Shown: positions 25,231 through 32,940 of the stretch, piece by piece
Numbering within the stretch: the stretch's first letter is position 1
Layout: each line of letters starts with the position of its first letter
Assembly (NCBI GenBank): GCA_910586285.1
Contig: CAJUGR010000004.1
Span: 1 to 42,969, forward strand
Direction: 5' to 3'
Origin: an uncultured Erysipelotrichaceae bacterium
GTDB taxonomy: Bacteria > Bacillota_I > Bacilli_A > Erysipelotrichales > Erysipelotrichaceae
Length of the DNA stretch: 42,969 nucleotides
Position numbers and translations under genes: made by a program
The notes under the pieces: generated by a model
What the model saw: only the letters and a program-made list of their open reading frames with translations
Databases searched by the model: none
What the model was told of the DNA's origin: nothing

Positions 25231-25838
25231 TGAAAGAAACGCTGAAAATTGCCTTAACTGGTGTTATGGGAGCCGGCAAATCCAGTGCAGCCGCTCTGTT
25301 AAAGGAAGCGGGAATTTTGGTCATCGATTGTGATGAAATCAATCGGCAGCTGCTATGCCGTGATCACATCGGTTATCAAAAAGTTGTGGCAGCTTTTGGA
25401 GATCAAGTGTTGGCATCCGATCAAACCTTGGATGCTCAAGCGCTGAGTGATCAAATCTTCTGCGATCCGCAGAAAAAGCAACAACTGGAAGCCATTTTGC
25501 ATCCGTTGATTCAAGCGGAAGTATTATCGCAAATGGATCAATGCCGGGAACCATTGATCGTAGTAGAAGTACCGCTTTTATTTGAAACCCATTGGGAAGC
25601 GATGTTTGATGAGATATGGGTGGTGTGTTGTCAGGAAGCAACGCGATTAGCACGGCTTCAAGAGTTTCGTCACATTTCACGCACTGAAGCACAGCGGCGC
25701 TTATCTCATCAAATGTCGCAGGAAGACAAGTGTGTGCGTGCCGATGTGCTTTTACATAACGATGGGGATATAAAGGATTTGAAAAGACAAATTGAGAAGC
25801 AGTTAGAACGCCTTTTGAAAGGAATGATTTCGTGTTGA
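25230..25838 (+). CDS. coaE: dephospho-CoA kinase
   Basis: This 202-residue P-loop kinase performs the last step of coenzyme A synthesis. The Walker A is LTGVMGAGKSS (residues 9-19), where the common form is LTGGIGSGKS. The CoaE landmarks VIDCDEINRQLL, HPLIQAEVLSQ and VVEVPLLFETHWE follow. ATG 25230 shares one base with the mutM stop. The extension further upstream lies inside mutM and lacks a ribosome binding site. It sits in the conserved polA-mutM-coaE order of Bacilli. Confidence 0.95.
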   Translation: MKETLKIALTGVMGAGKSSAAALLKEAGILVIDCDEINRQLLCRDHIGYQKVVAAFGDQVLASDQTLDAQALSDQIFCDPQKKQQLEAILHPLIQAEVLSQMDQCREPLIVVEVPLLFETHWEAMFDEIWVVCCQEATRLARLQEFRHISRTEAQRRLSHQMSQEDKCVRADVLLHNDGDIKDLKRQIEKQLERLLKGMISC

Positions 25839-27004
25839 ATAAAGAAGATCGTTTAAAAATCGAATGGCTTGCCCCTTTAAACAATGAGCATTTTAGTGTG
25901 TTGCGGCTGTTGTATCAGCCCTTAATCGGGGAACAGAGTATTGCCTTATATGAAACGCTGGTTGCGTTGGCAATGTCTCCGGTACCGATTAAAAATCACC
26001 TGTTAATTCACAAACTGAGCAGTTTATCGCTGGAAGCGATCGAAGCCTCTCGCATTCAGTTGGAACAGTATCTGTTATTGAAGACCTTTTATGACGGTAC
26101 GAAAAATTGTTATTTGTATCAGTTACAGAAACCATTATGCGGCTCAACTTTTTTAAGTCATGATGTTTTTGGCCGGATGTATTTACGTAAAATGGGGAAA
26201 CAAGTCTATGAGTATATGAAGCGAAACTTTGCTAAAAATCGGGAAGATAAGGGCGCTTATCAGGAGATCACCGCGCACATCCGAGAACTGTTTCAGGATT
26301 GGAATGAGCGTCAGGAACAACAGTTCAGCGATCTTAGGCCAGTGCTTCCCAAACCTTCCGTCCATTTTCGCTTTGAACGATTTTTGAATGATCTCTCACC
26401 GATGATTTTACCGCTTAGTGAGCGAACCAAAGAAAATCTCGACTTCATTGCTGCTAAAGCAGATATATATGGTGTGGATGAGAAAGAAATGCAAAAGCTG
26501 GTAGGTAAAAGCATGGATTTGAAAACAAATCGTTTGAACCATCGCAAACTGGAGCGTTATTTACAACAATCACAAAAGGAATTCACGAAACAGATTGAGG
26601 ATCCTTATCAGCTGCCGCCGGTTCGTTTCCTGCAGGAAAAACAGAAGGGAATCGCCGTGTCGCGTGCCGATCAAAATCTGATTGATCATATCTTGTTTGA
26701 ACAATACCATTTTGAACCGCAGCTGATCAATGTTTTGATCGAATACGTATTGGAACGCTGTCATCAGACGTTGCGGCGTAATTATGTGGAAAAAGTGGCC
26801 TCAACTTGGGTCAGATTGGGGATCGACTCTAAGGAGAAAGCGTTACAGCTGATTGCGGAAGAAACTGAGAAGTCGTGTGCCAAGTCGAAAACCAAGGAAT
26901 TGCCACAGTGGTTTCATGAGTCCGATAACCAAGAAGGGGAAGCGGAAGTAAGCGATGCGGAATTAACGGATAAATTGCGAAAGTTGAGGGATCAGTATGG
27001 ATAA
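25832..27004 (+). CDS. dnaB: replication initiation/membrane attachment protein DnaB (Bacillus type)
   Basis: This 390-residue protein is the Firmicute helicase-loading co-factor, not the replicative helicase. The N-terminus IEWLAPLNNEHFSVLRLLYQPLIGEQSIALYETL (in part) is characteristic. The second DnaD-like domain lies about residues 265-345 (DQNLIDHILFEQYHF, NVLIEYVLERCH) and ends in the YxxxIAxxW-like YVEKVASTWVRLGI. It starts with GTG 25832, 8 bases after AAAGGA and overlapping the coaE stop. The dnaI start overlaps its last codons, matching the Bacillus dnaB-dnaI pair that loads DnaC helicase. Confidence 0.92.
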   Translation: MLNKEDRLKIEWLAPLNNEHFSVLRLLYQPLIGEQSIALYETLVALAMSPVPIKNHLLIHKLSSLSLEAIEASRIQLEQYLLLKTFYDGTKNCYLYQLQKPLCGSTFLSHDVFGRMYLRKMGKQVYEYMKRNFAKNREDKGAYQEITAHIRELFQDWNERQEQQFSDLRPVLPKPSVHFRFERFLNDLSPMILPLSERTKENLDFIAAKADIYGVDEKEMQKLVGKSMDLKTNRLNHRKLERYLQQSQKEFTKQIEDPYQLPPVRFLQEKQKGIAVSRADQNLIDHILFEQYHFEPQLINVLIEYVLERCHQTLRRNYVEKVASTWVRLGIDSKEKALQLIAEETEKSCAKSKTKELPQWFHESDNQEGEAEVSDAELTDKLRKLRDQYG

Positions 27005-27911
27005 AGTCAAGTTTGTGCCGGAATACAATGAAGCGGCACAGCGCTGGAAGGAACAGACCTTTCAAAGCTTAATTAAAAATCATCATATTCAGGAATGGCT
27101 GAAAGCGAACCAGCTGCCGGAATCGTTTATCTATGAACATACCGGACGTTTTGCAGATTGGGTGAAACATGTAGAACGCTGTGATCATTGTCAGGGATTG
27201 GCGTATTGTACACAACCGATTCGAGGACAGTATGCGGACTTATATATGGATCAGTTTTTGAATTTGGGCATTCATCGCTGTGCTTATTATAAGGAACATG
27301 AACAGGCATTGGCTCACGGTGCTTATTATTTAGATCCGAAGGTGAGCGAAGCACAGCTGACGATCGATTTGGGTAAACTGAATACGACCAATGAAAGCAA
27401 CGCCTATAAGAATACCTTGGTTCGTGTGGTGGATTTTTTAGCGCAGGAACATCCTTCTAAGGGCTTATATTTTTGGGGCAAGCCAGGGGCTGGAAAGTCC
27501 TTTTTGGCAGTCGGTATTGTCAATCACTATGCGAAAAAAAAGATACCGGTTGCCTTTATGAATACCGCTCAGCTGATTTCCGATTTGAAAATGATGTTTC
27601 ATGATCATGAGGCCATGGAAGCACGACTGCGCAATATTCGCAATGCGGCGGTATTGGTTCTGGATGATATCGGCGGGGAAAGTGTGACGGCATGGAGTCG
27701 TGATGATATTTTATTTCCGCTCTTGGATGCGCGAATGGAACAGCAGCGGCTGACTTTGTTTACCAGCAATTATAATTTGAATGATCTGAAAGTACGCTAT
27801 GCGATGAATGGTACCCGGACGAGTGAACCGATGGCGGCTGAGCGTTTGATTGAGCGAATTCGCACTCTTGCAGATGAGGAATTTGTCAAAGGGGAATCGC
27901 GAAGAAAATAA
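26997..27911 (+). CDS. dnaI: primosomal helicase loader DnaI
   Basis: This 304-residue AAA+ ATPase has Walker A WGKPGAGKSFL with Lys167 and Walker B VLVLDDIGGE, and the DnaI/DnaC-type C-terminus TSEPMAAERLIERI. The N-terminal helicase-binding domain contains a cysteine/histidine cluster (CDHCQGLAYC and a later HRCAYY) expected to hold zinc. It overlaps dnaB by 8 bases and is the last gene of the polA operon. No clear terminator follows. Confidence 0.93.
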   Translation: MDKVKFVPEYNEAAQRWKEQTFQSLIKNHHIQEWLKANQLPESFIYEHTGRFADWVKHVERCDHCQGLAYCTQPIRGQYADLYMDQFLNLGIHRCAYYKEHEQALAHGAYYLDPKVSEAQLTIDLGKLNTTNESNAYKNTLVRVVDFLAQEHPSKGLYFWGKPGAGKSFLAVGIVNHYAKKKIPVAFMNTAQLISDLKMMFHDHEAMEARLRNIRNAAVLVLDDIGGESVTAWSRDDILFPLLDARMEQQRLTLFTSNYNLNDLKVRYAMNGTRTSEPMAAERLIERIRTLADEEFVKGESRRK

Positions 27912-27937
27912 AGGTAGAAAAAAAAACACGATAAGAG

Positions 27938-27943
27938 TATAAT
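27938..27943 (+). promoter_or_regulatory. -10 element candidate upstream of pfkA
   Basis: A perfect TATAAT lies 25 bases before the pfkA ATG. The -35 region (near TAGAAA) is poor and there is no TGn, so the call is tentative. Confidence 0.4.
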
Positions 27944-27967
27944 GGTACAGGAATGGAGGAATTGCAT

Positions 27968-28930
27968 ATGGTGAAGCGTATAGGAGTTCTGACATCCGGT
28001 GGTGATGCTCCGGGAATGAATGCGGCCATTCGTGCTGTCACCCGTGTGGCATTAAACAGCGGAATTGAAGTATTCGGAATTTATAACGGTTATAAAGGTA
28101 TGGTGGAAGGCTATATTGAGCCGCTGACCAAGGCTAATGTCGGCGATATTATCGATCGCGGCGGTACGGTGTTGGGATCGGCACGATTACCGGAATTCAA
28201 GGATGAGGCCGTTCGGCTCAAGGCGGTAGAACAGCTTCAAAAGCGCGGGATTGAGGCCATCGTTGTTATCGGCGGTGATGGAAGTTATCGCGGGGCTCAG
28301 GCATTAACGGATATGGGAATCAATTGTATCGGTTTGCCGGGAACGATTGATAACGATATTACGTCAACGGATTTTACGATCGGTTTTGATACGGCGTTAA
28401 GAACGATAGTGGAAGCAGTCGATAAACTGCGTGATACATCCAGTTCACACCATCGTTGTTCGGTCGTAGAGGTGATGGGAAATCGCTGCGGAGATTTGGC
28501 CATTTGGTCAGGTATCGCCTGCGGAGCAGAAATCGTCTGTACATCGGAAACCGGTTTTGAGGAAACAGAAATTCTTGAACGCTTGCGCGATCTGGATGTG
28601 ATCCGCAAAAAACGTCATGCGATTGTCATCATTTCCGAAAAGATGACGGATGTTCATCAATTCGCCCGTAAGATCAGCTTAAGTACCGGATTTTCTGGTC
28701 GGGCTACGGTACTGGGTCACGTACAGCGCGGAGGTTCGCCAACTCCAACTGATCGAGTACTGGCTTCCCGCATGGGAGAAAAAGCAGTGGATCTGTTAAT
28801 GCAGGGCATCGGTGGTCAGTGCGTCGGTATCAAGGACAATAAGATGATTGCGACCCCGATCGAAGAGGCATTGAATCTGCCTCGCGGCTCCCGTAAGCAG
28901 TTACAGAATCTGTTTGAACGTTTGGTATAA
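27968..28930 (+). CDS. pfkA: ATP-dependent 6-phosphofructokinase
   Basis: This 320-residue enzyme is close to Bacillus PfkA in length. Motifs: LTSGGDAPGMNAAIR, VVIGGDGSYRGA (Gly-Gly-Asp-Gly, the ATP-type variant), GLPGTIDNDI with the catalytic Asp, VVEVMGNRCG and LGHVQRGGSPTPTDR. It is the committed step of glycolysis. ATG 27968 lies 8 bases after GGAGG. The longer frame from 27953 would start inside the ribosome binding site. It is followed 37 bases later by pyk, so the two form the classical pfkA-pyk unit. Confidence 0.97.
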   Translation: MVKRIGVLTSGGDAPGMNAAIRAVTRVALNSGIEVFGIYNGYKGMVEGYIEPLTKANVGDIIDRGGTVLGSARLPEFKDEAVRLKAVEQLQKRGIEAIVVIGGDGSYRGAQALTDMGINCIGLPGTIDNDITSTDFTIGFDTALRTIVEAVDKLRDTSSSHHRCSVVEVMGNRCGDLAIWSGIACGAEIVCTSETGFEETEILERLRDLDVIRKKRHAIVIISEKMTDVHQFARKISLSTGFSGRATVLGHVQRGGSPTPTDRVLASRMGEKAVDLLMQGIGGQCVGIKDNKMIATPIEEALNLPRGSRKQLQNLFERLV

Positions 28931-28967
28931 AGGTTAGTTACGCACAGAAAGGAAATACATTTACGAT

Positions 28968-30386
28968 ATGGAAAAGAAAACAAAAATTATCTGTACCATC
29001 GGTCCGGCTTCTGAAAGCAAGGACATGATGAAAAAATTGATTGCGAACGGCATGGATATGATGCGATTGAACTTCTCTCACGGTGATTTTGAGGAACACG
29101 GTCAGCGTATTCGTAATATTCGTGAAGTTAGCCGTGAAATCAACCGAAGCATCGCGATTCTTTTGGATACCAAAGGACCGGAGGTTCGCCTGGGTGAATT
29201 TGCTAACGGTAGTGAAGCATTTGAAAAAGGCGATATCGTCACGATTGTACGTGAAAAGGTACTCGGTACCAAGGAACGCTTTCACATTCAATGCCCTGAG
29301 GTGTTCGATGATGTGAACGTAGGTGGTACGATTCTGATTGATGATGGAAAATGCCGGTTGACGGTGTTGGAGAAAAAAGACGGATAACTGCAATGTCGCA
29401 TTGAAAATCCTCATGTGTTAAAAAGCAAAAAGGGTTGTAATCTGCCTGGTGTGAAATTGACGATGCCCTTCGTTTCGGCAAAGGATGAAGCGGATATTCG
29501 CTTTGGCTGTCAACAAGGCGTTGATTATATTGCGGCCTCCTTTACTCGCCGTAAGGAAGATGTGTTGGCGATTCGTAAAATCTGCCGGGAAGAAGGCCGC
29601 GAAGATATTCAGATTATTCCCAAAATCGAAAATCAGGAAGGATTTGATAATCTGCGTGATATCTTAGAAGTGGCAGACGGTGTGATGGTTGCCCGCGGTG
29701 ATTTGGGTGTGGATGTTTCTTTGGAACTGGTACCGATTTATCAGAAACGGATTATTCGTATCGCCAATGAAATGGGAAAACCGGTGGTTACCGCAACTCA
29801 TATGTTAGAAAGTATGCAGGGTAACCCGCGTCCGACCAGAGCGGAAGCCAGTGATGTTGCGAATGCGATATTGGATGGAACGGATGCAATTATGTTAAGC
29901 GGAGAATCCGCTGCCGGTGCCTATCCGGTAGAAGCGGTACAGACTATGACGAAAATCGCTACCGCGATAGAATCACAGATCTACCCGTATCAGGAAACAC
30001 TAAGCAAACAGATCGGTACAAGTCAGCGTACCAAAAACGATGCGATCGGTATTTCGGTTGCCGATACTGCCTTGGCGATGGATGTCGCAGCGATCGTTGC
30101 ATTTACCCAGTCGGGAAATACGGCACGTCGTTTATCAAAATATCGTCCCAAGGCACCGATTATTGCCGTGACCTTTGATGATAAAACCCAACGCTCATTG
30201 GCAGCCAACTGGGGTGTTATCACCTATAAATCCGATATTTCCAATAATGCCAATAACGAATGTGAATTGGCACGGGAAATCGCCAAAATGCATGGTATCG
30301 CCGAAGGGGAAACGATTCTGTTGGTTGCCGGTTATCCGACCGGAAGCGGTACGACCAATACGATGAAAATCATTGAAGTGAAATAG
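28968..30386 (+). pseudogene. pyk: pyruvate kinase gene interrupted by an in-frame TAA
   Basis: Both halves read perfectly as pyruvate kinase in the same frame, separated only by TAA at 29385-29387 (codon 140). Before it: KIICTIGPASESKDM, RLNFSHGD, LDTKGPEVRLG. After it, continuing without a frameshift: LQCRIENPHVLKSKKGCNLPGVKL, KIENQEG, VARGDLGVDV, TATHMLESMQ and MLSGESAAGAYPVEAVQTM. Without the stop the product would be 472 residues, the normal length. The stop lies in the B domain, where relatives usually have Glu or Lys after KDG, so one substitution (GAA or AAA to TAA) would explain it. No good ribosome binding site precedes the second half. It could be a real null, a readthrough site or a sequencing error. 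Confidence 0.9.
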
Positions 30387-30430
30387 TGCCCTTAAACCTT
30401 TTGCGTTAAGGAATATTTTATAAAGAAGTG

Positions 30431-30473
30431 AACACCGTCGGAAAGGCTATGCTTTCTGTCGGTGTTATTTTTA
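30431..30473 (+). terminator. intrinsic terminator of pfkA-pyk
   Basis: AACACCG...GAAAG pairs with CTTTC...CGGTGTT (one mismatch and one wobble), followed by ATTTTT. Confidence 0.85.
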
Positions 30474-30484
30474 AATAATTTAAG

Positions 30485-30879
30485 ATGGAAAAAGAGAAAT
30501 CGTATTTGAGTTTGATCGCATTAAGTTATATATTTCCGATCCCAAACATCCAGAAAACGGCTGCGTTTTATGAATCTGTTTTAGGCTTTCGAGCAGTCGA
30601 ATGTTTAGAATGTAAGGAACCGTGTATTTGTCTTTACCAAGATAATATTGAAATCCTTTTACTTCAGTCAAATAGTGATCGTATACAGCCAAACCGAAAG
30701 TTGTATGGATGTAGCTATGAGGCATATATTTATTGTGATGATCAAAAGCGACTTGAACAAGAATTGTCGGCAAAAGGGTAAAGATCATTTCATCGCGGAA
30801 GCTAACGGATTATAAAAACAAGGAATTTGTAATCAAAGATCCAGATGGAAACTGGTTGGCTTTTGGGTTGAAAGAATAA
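30485..30879 (+). pseudogene. frameshifted VOC (glyoxalase/bleomycin-resistance) family gene
   Basis: The first part (98 codons) carries the VOC start YIFPIPNIQKTAAFYESVLGF and a middle strand CICLYQDNIEILLLQ. It stops at TAA 30779. The following frame continues exactly where the family should: KIISSRKLTDYKNK, then EFVIKDPDGNWLAFGLKE, ending at 30879. Adding one G to GGG at 30776-30778 restores a product of about 131 residues, the normal VOC size. So a single-base deletion in a short G-run broke the gene (or a base was missed in sequencing). There is no strong ribosome binding site before ATG 30485. Confidence 0.85.
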
Positions 30880-31025
30880 AAAGAAGGATGTGTCGTCAGT
30901 TAGGCTTGGATGATATTGCATATTCCATTCGATGATGAAATGGTTTCAAGCTGATCACAACGGTACAGATACACTTATAAAAATATAGAAAAAGCATCAG
31001 AACGGATGTCAAACAACGGAAAATA

Positions 31026-31034
31026 TGGTACAAT
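31026..31034 (+). promoter_or_regulatory. extended -10 promoter of the M29 aminopeptidase gene
   Basis: TGG-TACAAT, 48 bases before ATG 31083. The rest of the 30880-31082 gap holds nothing recognisable. Confidence 0.5.
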
Positions 31035-31082
31035 GACAAAGATAATCAAAGGAAACAAGATCATTTTTAAAGGAGGTTGAAA

Positions 31083-32315
31083 ATGAAACAGTCGCTATGT
31101 GCTGCTTATGCACGGCTGGCGGTGAAATCCGGAGTCAATCTCAGTGAGCAGCAAACGCTGTTGATTAGCGCGGATATCGACACGGTAGAATTTACCCGGA
31201 TGGTCGTGGAACAGGCATATGAAGCAGGTGCACGGGAAGTGTTGGTTACTTATATCGACAGTGAATTGGAGCGTTGTCAATATCGCTATCAGGATGAAGA
31301 AACACTGCGTGAGGTTCATGACTGGCAGATTGATAAGCAGTTGGATTATTTGAAAAAAGGCGCGTGCTGTATGCGTATTATATCACCGCATCCCAATGCT
31401 TTAAAGGATTGTGATCCAAAGAAGATGGCCATTCGCGCCCGTGCGGTAGGTGAAGCAAGTAAGGAAGTACAAGAGTACACACTGGCCAGTAAGGCACAGT
31501 GGACGATTGTAGCGGTGCCCAACCCCGAATGGGCCGCTATGGTTTTTCCCGATCAAGTTCCCGAAAAAGCGCTGGAGTCGCTTTGGGATGCGATCTTAAA
31601 ATGCGTCTATGTTGAAGAAGGAATCGATCCCCTTATTACTTGGCAGCAACGTGATGAATTGTTTCAACAACGCATTGCGAAGCTGAATTCTTATGCATTT
31701 CAGCGTCTGCATTTTACCAATTCCTTGGGAACCGATTTGATGGTCGGTTTGGTTAATCGCCATGTATGGGGTGGCGGCAGTGAGGTGGCACAAAACAATG
31801 TGCGTTTTAATCCCAATATTCCCACCGAGGAAGTTTTTACCGCTCCGCATAAGGATCGTGTGGAAGGCAGGGTGGTAGCGAGTCGACCGCTTATCTACAA
31901 CGGCAATGTTATCCGCAATTTTTACTTTACTTTCTCCCATGGCAAGGTCTGTGAATTTGATGCGGAAGAAGGTCGGGAAGTATTAGCAGAAATGTTGGCA
32001 ATGGATGAGGCCAGTACCGCTTTGGGCGAGGTAGCGCTGGTACCTTACGATTCGGCGATTTCGCAAAGCGGATGCTTGTTCTATACCACGTTGTTTGATG
32101 AAAATGCTTCTTGTCATTTGGCACTGGGCAGTGCATATCCCGCTTGTTTGGAAGGGGGAATCGCAATGAGTGAGGAAGAACTCAAGGACAAAGGAATCAA
32201 TGTTTCTTTGATTCATGTGGACTTTATGTTTGGGACTGCCGATATGGATGTCAAAGGAGAAAGCGCGCCAGGAACATGGGTGCCGATCTTTCAAAACGGA
32301 AATTTTGTATTGTAG
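31083..32315 (+). CDS. aminopeptidase, M29 family (AmpS/PepS-like)
   Basis: This 410-residue cytosolic metallo-aminopeptidase has typical M29 phrases: YARLAVKSGVNL near the start, FTNSLGTDLMVGLV, the metal-site segment NIPTEEVFTAPHKDRVEGRV and a C-terminal MFGTADMDVKG. Length fits the family (about 410). ATG 31083 lies 6 bases after AGGAGG; the TTG at 31077 overlaps that site. It removes N-terminal residues from peptides, complementing pepC at the other end of the window. lemA begins 25 bases downstream and is probably co-transcribed. Confidence 0.93.
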   Translation: MKQSLCAAYARLAVKSGVNLSEQQTLLISADIDTVEFTRMVVEQAYEAGAREVLVTYIDSELERCQYRYQDEETLREVHDWQIDKQLDYLKKGACCMRIISPHPNALKDCDPKKMAIRARAVGEASKEVQEYTLASKAQWTIVAVPNPEWAAMVFPDQVPEKALESLWDAILKCVYVEEGIDPLITWQQRDELFQQRIAKLNSYAFQRLHFTNSLGTDLMVGLVNRHVWGGGSEVAQNNVRFNPNIPTEEVFTAPHKDRVEGRVVASRPLIYNGNVIRNFYFTFSHGKVCEFDAEEGREVLAEMLAMDEASTALGEVALVPYDSAISQSGCLFYTTLFDENASCHLALGSAYPACLEGGIAMSEEELKDKGINVSLIHVDFMFGTADMDVKGESAPGTWVPIFQNGNFVL

Positions 32316-32340
32316 ACAATAGATAAAAGGAGGAATGGAT

Positions 32341-32898
32341 ATGTCAATATGGGCAAACGTAGTAATCGCAGTGGTCGTGGTAGTGATTTTATGGGTCATC
32401 AGCGGCTATAATAAATTGGTGCGATTACGCAATAAGGTAGAGGAAGCATTCTCTACGATGGATGTGTATTTAAAGAAGCGTTATGACTTGATTCCGAATT
32501 TAGTGGAAACAATCAAAGGATACACAAAGCATGAGAGGACAACGCTGGAAAATGTGGTAGCTGCCCGTAATATGGCGGTGTCGGCCAAAGGCATGGACGA
32601 GCGAATTGCCGGAGAACAAAAAGTCCAGGCAATGATGGGACCGTTATATGCAATTTCGGAAGCTTATCCGGAATTGAAAGCCGATGTGCATTATGGTGAG
32701 TTAATGTCACAGTTGAAAGGAATTGAAGGCGAAATCACCAATGCCCGTAAGTATTACAATGCGATCACGCTGAATTTTAACAATGCGATTGAAGTGTTCC
32801 CACGCAATATTCTTGCCGGATTGTTTCATTTTTCACGGAAACCGCTGTATGAGATTCCTGATACAGCACAGCGGGAAAATGTGAAGGTACAGTTTTAG
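32341..32898 (+). CDS. LemA family protein
   Basis: This 185-residue protein has an N-terminal hydrophobic helix (VVIAVVVVVILWVISGY) and then the LemA helical core: LVRLRNKVEEAFSTMDVYLK, KRYDLIPNLVETIKGY, HERTTLENVVAARN. The C-terminal YYNAITLNFNNAIEVFP is equally typical. Function is not established in the family; it often pairs with a DUF2207 protein, as here. ATG 32341 gives a 7-base spacing from AAAGGAGG, whereas the ATG at 32335 would be 1 base away. A hairpin follows immediately after the stop. Confidence 0.93.
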   Translation: MSIWANVVIAVVVVVILWVISGYNKLVRLRNKVEEAFSTMDVYLKKRYDLIPNLVETIKGYTKHERTTLENVVAARNMAVSAKGMDERIAGEQKVQAMMGPLYAISEAYPELKADVHYGELMSQLKGIEGEITNARKYYNAITLNFNNAIEVFPRNILAGLFHFSRKPLYEIPDTAQRENVKVQF

Positions 32899-32922
32899 GA
32901 CAGTGCGATACTGTCCTTTTCT
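32897..32922 (+). terminator. terminator/attenuator between lemA and the DUF2207 gene
   Basis: AGGACAGT-GCGAT-ACTGTCCT with TTTT at the end of the stem. Only 18 bases remain before the next ATG, so it probably reduces rather than ends expression of the DUF2207 gene. Confidence 0.65.
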
Positions 32923-32940
32923 TGAAAGTGAGATGAGAAC

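Noticed and set aside
29415..30386. Second half of pyk as an independent gene starting with GTG 29415
   Set aside because: No ribosome binding site, and the product would lack the N-terminal part of the barrel and the first half of the active site. It is the same frame as the upstream half.
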